Made by a program: the position numbers and the translations under genes. Positions 27,405-36,436 of a stretch of DNA of 64,000 bases are shown piece after piece (the first letter of the stretch is position 1; each line of letters starts with the position of its first letter). This stretch comes from Nakazawaea peltata (taxonomy: Eukaryota > Ascomycota > Pichiomycetes > Alaninales > Pachysolenaceae), in NCBI GenBank assembly GCA_001599355.1, contig BCGQ01000001.1, positions 2,049,135 to 2,113,134 on the forward strand. Reading direction: 5' to 3'. The notes below the pieces were generated by a model. It ran no database searches, was not told the origin of the DNA, and saw only the letters and a list, made by a program, of their open reading frames with translations.

Positions 27405-27752
27405 TTATACGTTTCTGTAAGTCCTTACTGGTCTAGAGGTTAAACCTAGACCACTAAAGAACCTCATGCCAAAATTACGACCACTTTCAAATACTTTGAA
27501 TAGGAGTGGTTTACAAACCAACATCAACCCAGCCATTCCGAATCCTTGAACAAATGGCATCAAAAACAGATCTTTAATTATCGTATACACCACGATTGCC
27601 GGGGTGATTTCTATTGGCAATGGCTCTTCTTGCTCGGCGGCTATTTCACGCTTATTCTTACTAACAGTCTTATTCACAGAAACAGCGTTAGCATTCAATG
27701 ATCTCCTGAACGATTGTTCAAATCGCATATCAGGAATCTTCAAAGCAGACAT
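27405..27752 (-). CDS. small membrane protein of unknown function (Mim1-like?)
   Basis: This 115-aa protein has a polar, Lys/Asn-rich N-terminal half and one or two hydrophobic segments at about 55-88 (A-I-V-V-Y-T-I-I and F-L-M-P-F-V-Q-G-F-G-M-A-G-L-M-L-V). A short Gly/Arg-rich tail ends R-P-V-R-T-Y-R-N-V. The L-M-P-F-V-Q-G motif recalls the L-L-P-F-L-N-G of the mitochondrial outer-membrane insertase subunit Mim1, which has a similar length (113 aa in S. cerevisiae), but the rest does not align well by eye. The frame starts at the only upstream ATG, ends 28 bp from the convergent HIS6 stop, and has codon use like its neighbours. It is probably real; its identity is open. Confidence 0.65.
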   Translation of the reverse strand: MSALKIPDMRFEQSFRRSLNANAVSVNKTVSKNKREIAAEQEEPLPIEITPAIVVYTIIKDLFLMPFVQGFGMAGLMLVCKPLLFKVFESGRNFGMRFFSGLGLTSRPVRTYRNV

Positions 27753-28005
27753 GATGTATGTTCCTTTATCTCTTCACCTCTTTAAACAACCCCTTTACGT
27801 TCCTTTTGATTTTCATTTTCTCTCCTTATTTTCCCACCGATGGCTCCTTCCAACGCCCCTCTATTGCCATTTGTAGTCATTTTCCCTCCTCAGCAAAGTA
27901 CCACCAAATTTCGAGAAAATTTCTTGGACGAAAAAGTCGAGTCAAAATTTACTAAGGGCGGCAAGAAGGCGAGAGTGTAACGAACATAGCGCGGACGTAA
28001 CAATC

Positions 28006-28899
28006 ATGGATATCGACCAAGCAGAGGGACCAAGCGTCATCATCAGAAAGCTGAAAAGAGACCAGCTGAAGTTCATTTTATCGAATGTCGATTTGAGCGT
28101 GGCTAATTCGGTCCGTAGAGTGATGATACTGGAAGTTCCAACGTTACTGATCGACTTGGTTGAGATCGAGACCAACACTTCCGTACTAGCCGATGAGTTC
28201 TTGTCTCATAGATTGGGTCTCATTCCTTTAGACAGTGAGGATATCGATTCTTTGGTTTATACCAGAGATTGTACCTGTGAGGATTACTGTGAGAAGTGTT
28301 CCGTAGTACTTTCTTTGAATGCCGTATGTACTACCGATGAAATTTTGAATGTTTATGCTAGAGATCTCGTTGTTGAGAGACAAACAGGATCTAGTTTAGG
28401 ACAACCTGTTATCAGAGACAGTGAAGGCACCGGTGTCTTGATCTGTAAGTTGAAAAAACACCAACAGTTAACTTTAAAATGTATTGCTAAGAAAGGAATT
28501 GCCAAAGAGCACCTGAAATGGTCTCCATGTGCCGCCGTTGGTTTCGAATATGACCCATGGAATAAATTGAGACATACTGATTATTGGTATGAAGAAGACG
28601 CCGAAGCAGAATGGCCAAAATCCAAGAATTGTGGTTGGGAAGAAGAACCAAAACCGGGAGAACCTTTTGATTATCAAGCCAAACCAAAAAATTTCTACTT
28701 TGATGTCGAGAGTGTCGGTTCTTTGAACTCTAAAGAGGTTGTATTGAAGAGTATAAGAGAATTACAAACTAAACTTGCTAATGTCATCTTATCTTTGGAT
28801 GAGTTAGATCTGCAAAGACCTCAAGGTGCGGGAACTGCCTATGGAGGAGGAACTCTGTATGGTGGAAACACTGCTTACGGCAATGGTACGGGGTGGTGA
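28006..28899 (+). CDS. RPB3: RNA polymerase II subunit Rpb3
   Basis: This 297-aa protein is the alpha-like subunit of Pol [19 protein letters not shown] (about 28-44) is the alpha-motif that pairs with Rpb11. The zinc loop is [10 protein letters not shown] with all four cysteines. N-V-Y-A-R-D-L-V, the core [17 protein letters not shown] and H-T-D-Y-W-Y-E follow as in the S. cerevisiae protein. The tail is Gly/Tyr/Thr-rich (G-G-G-T-L-Y-G-G). It lies beside HIS6 as in S. cerevisiae, but with the small membrane-protein gene between them and the opposite relative orientation. Confidence 0.96.
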   Translation: MDIDQAEGPSVIIRKLKRDQLKFILSNVDLSVANSVRRVMILEVPTLLIDLVEIETNTSVLADEFLSHRLGLIPLDSEDIDSLVYTRDCTCEDYCEKCSVVLSLNAVCTTDEILNVYARDLVVERQTGSSLGQPVIRDSEGTGVLICKLKKHQQLTLKCIAKKGIAKEHLKWSPCAAVGFEYDPWNKLRHTDYWYEEDAEAEWPKSKNCGWEEEPKPGEPFDYQAKPKNFYFDVESVGSLNSKEVVLKSIRELQTKLANVILSLDELDLQRPQGAGTAYGGGTLYGGNTAYGNGTGW

Positions 28900-29170
28900 T
28901 ATGTATAATAATTACCAAAAGAATAAAGAATTATAGTGAATGATTGTAGAGTGAATCAGAGTCTACTATGGAAGTTGACCAGAGCCTACAGAGCCTACTA
29001 GGTGCATCGGATAGGTGCATCAATTGCTACTGACCTCTTCTAACTGACCCTCCCCAACCTACTCCCACTCACCTGTCCATAGCAAATTACGAATTTAAGA
29101 GAAAAATTACTTCAACATTTCACCTTTAAACCTTGTGTTCAAAGTGAGTAGTTCGATACAGACCGTGAAG
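28900..29170. other. short RPB3-SCD6 spacer
   Basis: This is the 3' UTR of RPB3 and promoter of SCD6. It contains AATTACGAATTTAAG at 29085-29099, which also occurs upstream of URH1 (21834-21848). I see no gene in it. Confidence 0.5.
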
Positions 29171-30088
29171 ATGTCACAATATATTGGTAAAACTATCTCT
29201 TTGATCTCCAATAAGGGGATTCGGTAAGTGTATATTGAAGATGAGTCGACTTTAAGGCTGAATTTCGTACTAACACCCCCTAGTTATGTTGGTATCTTAG
29301 AAAATATTGACGCTGATAATGGTACAGTTTCGTTAACCCAAGTCCGCTCTTTTGGTACCGAGGGAAGAGTCACTGATCCTACTAAGATGGTTCCACCAAA
29401 GAATGATGTTTTTGGTCAAGTGATGTTCAAGGGATCTGATGTTCAAGATTTGAATATTTTGGATTGTGATATTTCGCAAGTTTTCCCAGAGCCAATGCCT
29501 CAGCAATATCAAGGTCTGAGTCCTGCTCAAGCTCAAGCACCAATTCAAGCTCAGGCTCCAACTCAAGCACAGGCTCCTTCTCAGACATCTGCTCAAGCTC
29601 AAGCTCCTACTAAGGCTCAAAGTCCAGCCCCTGCTCAAGCTCCTGCTCCTGTTCAACCACTGGAAATACCTTCTGAAGATTACAAATCTCGTACAGTCTA
29701 CAATCTGAAAGCCAACTCCAATCAAAACTCCTCCTCAAACACTAACAACTCAAGAAACAAAATCGAAATCCCAGACAGTGACTTTGATTTCGAATCAAAT
29801 AACGCTAAATTCTCTAGAGATGAAGCTCTGGCTGATGAACCAGAAACTTATAACAAAAGTTCCTCCTTCTTCGACACTTTGTCTTCTTCAACTGAAAACA
29901 ATGACAGAATGAGATGGTCCGAAGAAAAGAACTTGAACTATGACACCTTTGGTCAAACTTCCTTACATAGAGGTAGAGGTAGAGGTAGAGGAAGAGGTGG
30001 TTACAGAGGCAGAGGTAGAGGTGGTTACAGAGGAAGAGGTGGCTTCTACAACAATAGCAACAATAACAAGAAGCCAGAGTGGGCATAA
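29171..30088 (+). CDS. SCD6: Lsm14/Scd6 translational repressor, spliced
   Basis: Exon 1 is 29171-29223 (53 nt), the intron is 29224-29283 (60 bp; GTAAGT donor, TACTAAC at 29268-29274, CCTAG acceptor), and exon 2 ends at 30088, giving 285 aa. The junction codon CG|T completes the Lsm14 domain: M-S-Q-Y-I-G-K-T-I-S-L-I-S then R-Y-V-G-I-L-E-N-I-D and V-R-S-F-G-T-E-G-R. A long Gln/Ala/Pro linker, an FDF-like motif (D-F-D-F-E-S-N-N-A-K-F) and C-terminal RGG repeats follow. Scd6 binds eIF4G through the RGG region, represses translation and acts in P-bodies with Dhh1. The S. cerevisiae gene (YPR129W) has no intron. Confidence 0.94.
29224..29283 (+). other. SCD6 intron
   Basis: The 60-bp intron has GTAAGT donor, perfect TACTAAC branch point and TAG acceptor. 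Without splicing, the first exon runs into an immediate TAA. Splicing restores the conserved Lsm domain. Confidence 0.93.
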
Positions 30089-30298
30089 TGATACACACAT
30101 ACTATGTATGAACTCATTTGTATAGATTATAAACCTTGATGAATCTGATAGAGATGTAGGTATGATTATGATTTCCTATTATAGTAATATAATCATATTA
30201 CTATATATGGTATTTATTTTCTCCCATTATTTCTCCTACGGTCTCCCTTAGTTAACTCTGACTCTCTCCATGAGTAACTGTGTTCTTGGGTAAACAGC

Positions 30299-30880
30299 AT
30301 GACATCCATAAAACCATTCCAACTGACTGATTTGTTCGAAACAAATGCTGTCAATCTCGATACATTGACAGAGAATTTCCAAATCTTTTTCTACCTTCAA
30401 TACCTCACAGAATGGCCCACGTTATTCTTCAAGAATTCCGAGGCCAATTCCGAAGGACTGAGAATTGGGGGATACTTGATGGGTAAAACTGAAGGTACCG
30501 GGAAAGATTGGCATACTCATATCACAGCAGTGACAATTAGCCCCACATATAGACGACTTGGACTTCTGTCGGAGTTATGTAATATGTTAAGAACCTTCAC
30601 CGAACATGAGCCTTATAACACATATTTCATCGACTTATTTGTCAAATGTAACAATGATTTGCTGATTACTTTGTATGAGAAATTGGGTTACAGCATATAC
30701 CGAAGAGTTGTTGGATACTATCATGGAGAGCCAGACGATAGAGCCGTGTCTGAACAAAAATTAGACGATAATATCGATGCCTTCGATATGAGAATCTCGT
30801 TAGCAAGAGACGTAAAGAATGAATCTGTACGGAAAGATGGGCATAAATATAATGTTCATCCTGATGACATTCGATTTTAA
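30299..30880 (+). CDS. NAT3: NatB N-terminal acetyltransferase catalytic subunit
   Basis: This 193-aa protein is a GNAT-fold acetyltransferase of the Naa20 type. It starts M-T-S-I-K-P-F-Q-L-T-D-L-F, with L-Q-Y-L-T-E-W-P mid-domain. The acetyl-CoA motif is V-T-I-S-P-T-Y-R-R-L-G-L-L (R-x-x-G-x-x/A variant), then L-Y-E-K-L-G-Y-S-I-Y-R-R-V-V-G-Y-Y follows. NatB acetylates Met-Asp, Met-Glu, Met-Asn and Met-Gln N-termini, including actin and tropomyosin, with Mdm20 as partner. Length equals S. cerevisiae Nat3 (195 aa). It is convergent with ANT1, 25 bp away. Confidence 0.93.
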   Translation: MTSIKPFQLTDLFETNAVNLDTLTENFQIFFYLQYLTEWPTLFFKNSEANSEGLRIGGYLMGKTEGTGKDWHTHITAVTISPTYRRLGLLSELCNMLRTFTEHEPYNTYFIDLFVKCNNDLLITLYEKLGYSIYRRVVGYYHGEPDDRAVSEQKLDDNIDAFDMRISLARDVKNESVRKDGHKYNVHPDDIRF

Positions 30881-30905
30881 GATGTATATATGTATATAAT
30901 GACGT

Positions 30906-31934
30906 TTAGAGACGTTTTTTCACTTGTTTAACCTTGGTGGCTCTGCCTCTGAGCAGAATCATTTGGATCAAGACAACCAAGAACAAATCAAATTGCTCTT
31001 TGAACATGAATAAAAACCCTTGCACTAATGAAGCTTTAGTTATTTGAGGTAAGACTCCTCTCCATAGTCCTTTAACTCCTTCTTTTTTATAAATGTCGTA
31101 CAATACGCTTTGGAAATTCTGGTATTTCGTATGTTTTTGTAAGTTGGTCTTGCTGACAATAAGAGGCTGGGTGATCAATGTTGCAATGATCTTGGAGAGC
31201 AAACCAAGATTGAAGGATTCAATGGGATTCAAAAATTGTTTGTCCTTGAAGAGAATACTTTTCAATTTCTCATATGATCCATAAGTGATAGAAGGGTTCA
31301 AAGATAGTACAAGTGAAACTTTAAAACCTGTCCATAATTTACTTACTCCATCTTGTTCGATAATTTGGAGAGTTGTCTTCACCATATCTATTTTTAACAA
31401 TAATTGGAAAAGCTTGTTGGATTTGAGCTTCTGAATCGAGGGGTTTTGAGAAGTCACTTGATTAGGTCCCTGTGTAGTCTCCAGTTCTGTCTTCTTTGGT
31501 TCCTCCAGTGATATCTCATCCACATGCGAAGTCTGCTGTTTCGTGGTGATCACGTTTATTGGTGTAATAAACGCCTGAGTAACACACAGCGCCAATATTC
31601 CAATCGCCAACTCATCGAATATTCTCTTATTCTTATCTGATTTGTTAGGAAGCTTAAGATATAACGATCTAATGACGGATTGCCAATAAAAATAGTAGAA
31701 ACTTTGTAAAGCTGTACCAAGCAATGAGGTTCCTAACCCTGCATACAACTTCTTGAAACCTTTCTCCTTGTATAAAGACACAAGACAGTGCAAAGTATGC
31801 TTATATTTGGAGCTATCTTTGTCCTGTGTTTGGATGATGGTCTTAACTAAGTCCAACGGATACACGATTGTGTTTGCCAGAACGGACGCGATTGCGCCGC
31901 TCAATGCTTTCTCAGAAGCTGATAATGCCACCAT
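30906..31934 (-). CDS. ANT1: peroxisomal adenine nucleotide transporter Ant1
   Basis: This 342-aa protein belongs to the mitochondrial carrier family. The start chosen is ATG 31934 (M-V-A-L-S-A-S-E-K); the frame extends four codons further only from a TTG. Carrier signature motifs P-x-D/N-x-x-K/T occur at P-L-D-L-V-K (first repeat), P-I-N-V-I-T-T (second) and P-L-I-V-S-K-T (third), each with downstream G-x-x-x-L/G-L. The pattern of A-N-T-I-V-Y-P-L-D-L, T-T-K-Q-Q-T and L-N-P-S-I-T-Y matches S. cerevisiae Ant1 closely. It exchanges cytosolic ATP for peroxisomal AMP to feed fatty-acid activation. An extra Glu/Thr/Gln-rich loop lies near 150-175. Confidence 0.9.
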   Translation of the reverse strand: MVALSASEKALSGAIASVLANTIVYPLDLVKTIIQTQDKDSSKYKHTLHCLVSLYKEKGFKKLYAGLGTSLLGTALQSFYYFYWQSVIRSLYLKLPNKSDKNKRIFDELAIGILALCVTQAFITPINVITTKQQTSHVDEISLEEPKKTELETTQGPNQVTSQNPSIQKLKSNKLFQLLLKIDMVKTTLQIIEQDGVSKLWTGFKVSLVLSLNPSITYGSYEKLKSILFKDKQFLNPIESFNLGLLSKIIATLITQPLIVSKTNLQKHTKYQNFQSVLYDIYKKEGVKGLWRGVLPQITKASLVQGFLFMFKEQFDLFLVVLIQMILLRGRATKVKQVKKRL

Positions 31935-32229
31935 CTCCTGGATCAAGTCGACTCCCGGTACTAGTGTTAACCGCGCTCTTGACTATCTTCCTCCACGATC
32001 CCACAGCTTTATATCTTCCGCAAGCATAAGATAATTTTCCCCTCTTTGTTAGCGCATCCTCGGCACGATAATTTCTCGGCAATAAAATTTAAGGGGTTAC
32101 AAAGGTCGGAAAATGCAAAAGGGGTAAAGGAGAGAATAAAGGGGAGAATAAAGGAGGGGAAGGAAACGATGTATTCTGATAAATTAATGTACATGAGTCG
32201 ATGTACTGAGTATTCCGATTCTGTTTGAT

Positions 32230-33552
32230 TTATTCATGAACTAAATACACATCCTTTTCTACCGAACAAATACAAAGAGTCTCATCTCCACTGTTCACAA
32301 CACACAGGGTCTTAGATCTAAATTTAATATCGAGTAACTCAATAACCTTACCATCTTTAAGACTGACACCACGAAGAATTCCGTCATCACCAACAATGAT
32401 TAATCCCTTTTTGTTTGGTCTACTAAAGACAGCAGTATTACTGAACTTATCTTGAGCCGACATTGTAGTAATGTTAGAGATGACTAAATCTCTTAGTATT
32501 TCCGGTTCTGAAGTATTTCCCTGTTCCGAAGATGGTGACGGAATATGCGCACTGATAAGCCTCATATGCGGGACATGGTTTGTACCAACTATGAGAAGAC
32601 CGTCATGGATAACAAGAGATGTAGGATGGAACGAATGGTGTCCAAATTCGGCATCATTGAGCGCTATTTTGTACAGGGCAAATACCTGAGATTTAGTCGT
32701 GTCCAAGTAAAATACATGCACTAATGAGCTTTCGAGAAGCCCTACAAAGATTTGTATCAACCCCTTTTTTTCATCAATATCAATACATGTAGGGTTGGTC
32801 ATGAACCGAGTGCTGAATAATTCGGTCTCTTCCCATGTTTCGACAGCTACCTTATTTACACACAACTTGAAATCAAATCCTATAGACATGATGTAAAGAT
32901 AATTATCGAAGTAGGCAAATTTCAAGGAAGTCACAACTCTATTATGGATTTTGATGGCCTTTATTTTTTCCAATTCATTTAGTTCTTGATTGTAGTTCCA
33001 AATGATCAATTCTCCAATCATATTACAAGTTAAGATGTATTTTTGATCGAAACCGTAAATCAATCTGTTATTAACGGTATCCTTCTGTTGTAATACCACT
33101 TTTTTGGAGTCAATGTCATAGATTATGATTCTTTTATCGGCACATGTGAGCAAAAGTACATTACTAGGAACCTCATTACCCAATTGCACCTTCAGATGCA
33201 GTGAGTATATGATCAACGAGCCTGAAAATATATCCAACTTGGAGAGACTCGAGAGGGATGATTCCTCGAAACCAGGGAGAGTGATATTGAACTTGGCAAT
33301 ATTATTAAGATTCTGAGGTGTGAATGAGTTCACATTTTCGGTATCCTGATTCAATACTTGAATAGAATTGAAGTTGATCCGATCTTTGATGATCAGTTGG
33401 AGAGTTTCTTGATCGATTGATTCATTTCCAGACGGTTTATAATCTGTTCTGCATTCGGAATCGAAAGCTTTCAAAGTCTCATTGTAATTGAGATCTGACA
33501 AATATTGTCTAACAAGCAGATGAATATGTCTATTCAATTGGATTTCAGACAT
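32230..33552 (-). CDS. LisH-domain protein with WD40-like repeats, function unknown
   Basis: This 440-aa protein starts at ATG 33552. An N-terminal LisH motif lies at about 5-35 (L-N-R-H-I-H-L-L-V-R-Q-Y-L-S-D-L-N-Y-N-E-T-L-K-A-F). Beta-rich repeats follow, of WD40 type but poorly kept (K-R-I-I-I-Y-D-I-D, G-E-L-I-I-W-N-Y-N, D-G-I-L-R-G-V-S-L-K-D-G). LisH mediates dimerisation in proteins such as Lis1 or TBL1. I do not recognise an S. cerevisiae orthologue. It is head-to-tail with ANT1 and divergent from RPS23, so it may be a lineage gene lost in S. cerevisiae or a fast-evolving orthologue. Confidence 0.75.
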   Translation of the reverse strand: MSEIQLNRHIHLLVRQYLSDLNYNETLKAFDSECRTDYKPSGNESIDQETLQLIIKDRINFNSIQVLNQDTENVNSFTPQNLNNIAKFNITLPGFEESSLSSLSKLDIFSGSLIIYSLHLKVQLGNEVPSNVLLLTCADKRIIIYDIDSKKVVLQQKDTVNNRLIYGFDQKYILTCNMIGELIIWNYNQELNELEKIKAIKIHNRVVTSLKFAYFDNYLYIMSIGFDFKLCVNKVAVETWEETELFSTRFMTNPTCIDIDEKKGLIQIFVGLLESSLVHVFYLDTTKSQVFALYKIALNDAEFGHHSFHPTSLVIHDGLLIVGTNHVPHMRLISAHIPSPSSEQGNTSEPEILRDLVISNITTMSAQDKFSNTAVFSRPNKKGLIIVGDDGILRGVSLKDGKVIELLDIKFRSKTLCVVNSGDETLCICSVEKDVYLVHE

Positions 33553-34044
33553 CCTTGGTGGTACCAGCACTGATAACAATGTGCGCTTAAATTAGTAGTA
33601 GTTAAGAAGAGCGAAAAATCAGATCAAACTATGCCTCTCCTGTACATCATCTGTAAACTGCTCCTCTATGCAAGTAATTTCAACCTTCAATTATGTATGT
33701 GTCTCCACATTGGTGTAATGATGTATTGAGCCCTTGAAATGTCACGTGTACACCGTCACAACCCTAGAATTTTTCCCTTTCATGATCAAACAGCCCCCAT
33801 TTTTCTCTCCTCACCCTCCTTTTTACTTAGGAAAAAATCACCTCAAATAGCCCCATTATTTCCTCTTCAAGGTATTCAAAAAAATTTTCTCATACAAAAA
33901 ATTTTTCTACACACTACGATTCCCAGTACTGAAAGTGAAAGGTGAATTTTTTTCTCTTGATTTTTTTCTATTGAAAATAATTTTCTTGATAAAATTTTTA
34001 ATTAGATTGGTATATCAATTTAACAAGAATCATAAATATCGAAA
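33553..34044. promoter_or_regulatory. RPS23 promoter and leader
   Basis: This 492-bp divergent region is split into a mixed-sequence upstream half and a downstream half rich in T tracts and AAAATTTTT blocks (33880-34000), typical of ribosomal-protein promoters. I looked for a 5' UTR intron and saw no donor plus TACTAAC pair. Confidence 0.5.
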
Positions 34045-34482
34045 ATGGGTAACGGTAAACCAAGAGGTATTAACTCTGCTAGAAAGTTGAGAGTTCACCG
34101 TCGTAACAACAGATGGGCTGACCAATCTTACAAGGCTAGATTGTTGGGTACTGCTTTCAAGTCCTCTCCATTCGGTGGTTCTTCCCACGCCAAGGGTATT
34201 GTTTTGGAAAAGATTGGTATTGAATCCAAGCAACCAAACTCTGCTATTAGAAAGTGTGTCAGAGTTCAATTAATCAAGAACGGTAAGAAGGTTACTGCTT
34301 TCGTTCCAAACGATGGTTGTTTGAACTTTGTCGACGAGAACGATGAAGTCTTGTTGGCCGGTTTCGGTAGAAGAGGTAAGGCTAAGGGTGATATTCCAGG
34401 TGTTAGATTCAAGGTCGTTAAGGTCTCTGGTGTCTCCTTGTTGGCTTTGTGGAAGGAGAAGAAGGAAAAGCCAAGATCATAA
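34045..34482 (+). CDS. RPS23: 40S ribosomal protein uS12 (S23)
   Basis: This 145-aa protein is nearly identical to S. cerevisiae Rps23 throughout (for example H-R-R-N-N-R-W, the decoding loop K-Q-P-N-S-A-I-R-K and N-D-G-C-L-N). The loop includes the proline that Tpa1/Ofd1 hydroxylates in yeast. Position 3 is Asn where most homologues have Lys. uS12 sits at the decoding centre and controls accuracy. The gene has no intron, whereas both S. cerevisiae copies have one early in the frame. Codons are strongly biased (GGT, AAG, TTG, TCC), as for high expression. Its neighbour SPN1 is the same as at RPS23B (YPR132W). Confidence 0.98.
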   Translation: MGNGKPRGINSARKLRVHRRNNRWADQSYKARLLGTAFKSSPFGGSSHAKGIVLEKIGIESKQPNSAIRKCVRVQLIKNGKKVTAFVPNDGCLNFVDENDEVLLAGFGRRGKAKGDIPGVRFKVVKVSGVSLLALWKEKKEKPRS

Positions 34483-34857
34483 ATGTGCTCAACCATGTTG
34501 TCATATGTTGTCACGGTTTGTTCTCTTTTAATCACACAATAATATATATATCAAAAAGAAATGCAATAACTTTTTAGTTTGAGTTATCATATCAGGGATG
34601 GAAAGGAAGTGTCATGAGAAGGGATATCGGATTACAATGGGGATAAGAAATATGATTACAGTGATCTATAATGATCTGTTTTGATAGACCTTCATTTGGC
34701 ATTTCACATCTCGCTGTAGTATTGTAGTTGTAGTTTTGTGAGCTTTGAGGTGTTAGCTGAGCTGAGCTGTTACTTCAGCTCTTCAGCTTACTTCAGCTCT
34801 TACTTAACCCCGTAGAACCATCTACACAATTCAAAATCAATTTTTATACTATACATC

Positions 34858-36033
34858 TTAAGCACCTAATTCTTTACCTTCGATGGAAATACCACCCTTA
34901 GAAGCGGCCTTCTTCTTACTACTCATGCTGTTCAACTTCTTGGACAAACTCTTGAAACGTTCATCCTTCATAGAAGATTGAATACCTAATAATTCCTTGG
35001 AAGATCTCAGTCTCAACAAATCTGGATTGACCTTTGGAGCAATCTTATACAGAGAAGTTCTAGCCAGAGGCAGCAGAGCTCTCTTTCTCCTAGCAGCAGC
35101 CTCTTCGTATAATGATTTTTGTTCCAGTCTGTTACTTTGAGTCGAAGGAGTGGTCTTAAATTTGTGATAATCGAATAAAGCACTTTGAACATTCTTATCT
35201 CTGTAATTTTGAGATCTTCTCATGATAGGTCTAGTCCAATCTCCAATTAATTTGTCTGCAATTCTCTTAATAGAAGGTTCCAACTTCTTAGATCTTTGAT
35301 AGAATAACATCACTTTACCGAGACCACTCTCTTGTAAATGAATGGTCTTAATTGGTAGACTTTGAATCAGTTGGAATAAAGTCTTTTGAATCTCATAAGC
35401 TGGTAAAGAAGGTCCAGGTAATGGTTCTAACCATATTCTAACGCTTTCCAACAAATTGTTATCAAGAATTGAATCGGCCAAGTTGGCTCTCAATAAAACA
35501 TTACGGACTTCTGGTAACAATGCTAATTTCTCAACGGCTGGTTCTCCATTAAGAACATTCTCTTTATCGATCTCAGCTGCAGCCTTCATTTTCAGTTTCA
35601 ACAGGGCAATGGCAGCATCTTGGAACATTTCCAAATCATCTTCATCCTTCTTCTTTCTTCTCACAGTGGTCTTCTTCAATGATGCATCCAATCTCTCCTC
35701 AAGTAATCTTCTTCTCTTTTGAGCATCTGTCTCATTGGAGTAAGAGATCTCTCTTCCATCCTCCAACTCTTGTTCATCATCAGCTCTTCTCTTTCTCTCT
35801 CTGACAGCTTCTTTACGTCTAGGCGGCTCGTCATATTCTTCATCCCCATCTCTTTGCTTCTTATGAGCTTTCAACTTGAAAGCGTCCTGCTCCTCCAAAT
35901 ATTTTAACTCATTTTCTTCGTCAACGTCTTCAACGTCGGAGATATCTGACAAGTCACCGGCTTTTTCTTCTTCCGATACTTCTTCTTGGGATTCTGGATT
36001 CTCCTCAATTGGTTTTTCCTCTGTATCTGACAT
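34858..36033 (-). CDS. SPN1: transcription elongation factor Spn1 (Iws1)
   Basis: This 391-aa protein starts at ATG 36033 (M-S-D-T-E-E-K). A 52-codon upstream extension begins at a TTG, lies in the promoter and is rejected. An acidic disordered N-terminus and a basic stretch precede the TFIIS-N/Iws1 core at about 150-330. Core landmarks are A-A-I-A-L-L-K-L-K-M, S-V-R-I-W-L-E-P-L-P-G-P-S-L-P, I-K-T-I-H-L-Q-E-S-G-L-G-K and R-S-K-K-L-E-P-S-I-K-R-I-A-D-K-L-I-G-D-W-T-R-P. Spn1 binds Spt6 and histones and travels with elongating Pol II. It lies between RPS23 and TOM5, exactly as in S. cerevisiae. Confidence 0.94.
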   Translation of the reverse strand: MSDTEEKPIEENPESQEEVSEEEKAGDLSDISDVEDVDEENELKYLEEQDAFKLKAHKKQRDGDEEYDEPPRRKEAVRERKRRADDEQELEDGREISYSNETDAQKRRRLLEERLDASLKKTTVRRKKKDEDDLEMFQDAAIALLKLKMKAAAEIDKENVLNGEPAVEKLALLPEVRNVLLRANLADSILDNNLLESVRIWLEPLPGPSLPAYEIQKTLFQLIQSLPIKTIHLQESGLGKVMLFYQRSKKLEPSIKRIADKLIGDWTRPIMRRSQNYRDKNVQSALFDYHKFKTTPSTQSNRLEQKSLYEEAAARRKRALLPLARTSLYKIAPKVNPDLLRLRSSKELLGIQSSMKDERFKSLSKKLNSMSSKKKAASKGGISIEGKELGA

Positions 36034-36191
36034 CACTGCTATTTTACTAAGTATGACTTGATCCCCTCCTCCTTCTAAACTCTCACTTTCTATCGATAAA
36101 ACGATCCTTCCAGCGGCGCTACAAACTACGCGGGAGAGAATAAAAGTCGTGTATTTTCCCTCAATTTGTCCCCCCAAAAAAATTTTCAAAT

Positions 36192-36207
36192 TTTCCCAAT
36201 CAGGAAG
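36192..36207. promoter_or_regulatory. ECB-like palindrome in the SPN1-TOM5 promoter
   Basis: TTTCCCAATCAGGAAG matches the early cell cycle box pattern TTTCCCNNTNAGGAAA except for the last base. AAAAAAATTTTC blocks lie just beside it. The function is only inferred. Confidence 0.4.
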
Positions 36208-36286
36208 GGAGCTCGGAGGGCGTAATTTATCAAAGGAAGCGCCGACGTTAAGAGGGAACTAGTTGGAAGTATAAAGAGAGTTGAAA

Positions 36287-36436
36287 ATGTTCGGAGGACC
36301 AGCACTGCCACCATCTGAGGAAGAGAAGAAGTTGCATCAGCAAATCACCAACCAAACCGTTCAAACTGCGGCTATTTTGGCTGGTGCTTTGTGGTTGATC
36401 CCAACCGTCATCCATTTTGTTAAGAAGCAATTCTAA
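36287..36436 (+). CDS. TOM5: mitochondrial import receptor subunit Tom5
   Basis: This tiny 49-aa gene reads M-F-G-G-P-A-L-P-P-S-E-E-E-K-K-L-H-Q-Q-I, then a single tail-anchor helix (A-A-I-L-A-G-A-L-W-L-I-P-T-V-I-H-F-V), and ends K-K-Q-F. S. cerevisiae Tom5 (50 aa) starts M-F-G-L-P, has S-E-E-E-K-R-A-H-Q, and ends H-L-V-K-K-Q-W-K. Tom5 is a small TOM-core subunit in the outer membrane that hands preproteins to Tom40. Position beside SPN1 is conserved (YPR133W-A). Confidence 0.94.
   Translation: MFGGPALPPSEEEKKLHQQITNQTVQTAAILAGALWLIPTVIHFVKKQF

Noticed and set aside
29228-29283. Start of the SCD6 frame inside its intron
   Set aside because: The open frame begins at a GTG within the intron; the spliced ATG exon gives the conserved Lsm start.
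36034-36189. 52-codon N-terminal extension of SPN1
   Set aside because: Starts at TTG, lies in the promoter with AAAATTTT blocks, and the family N-terminus begins at M-S-D-T-E-E.
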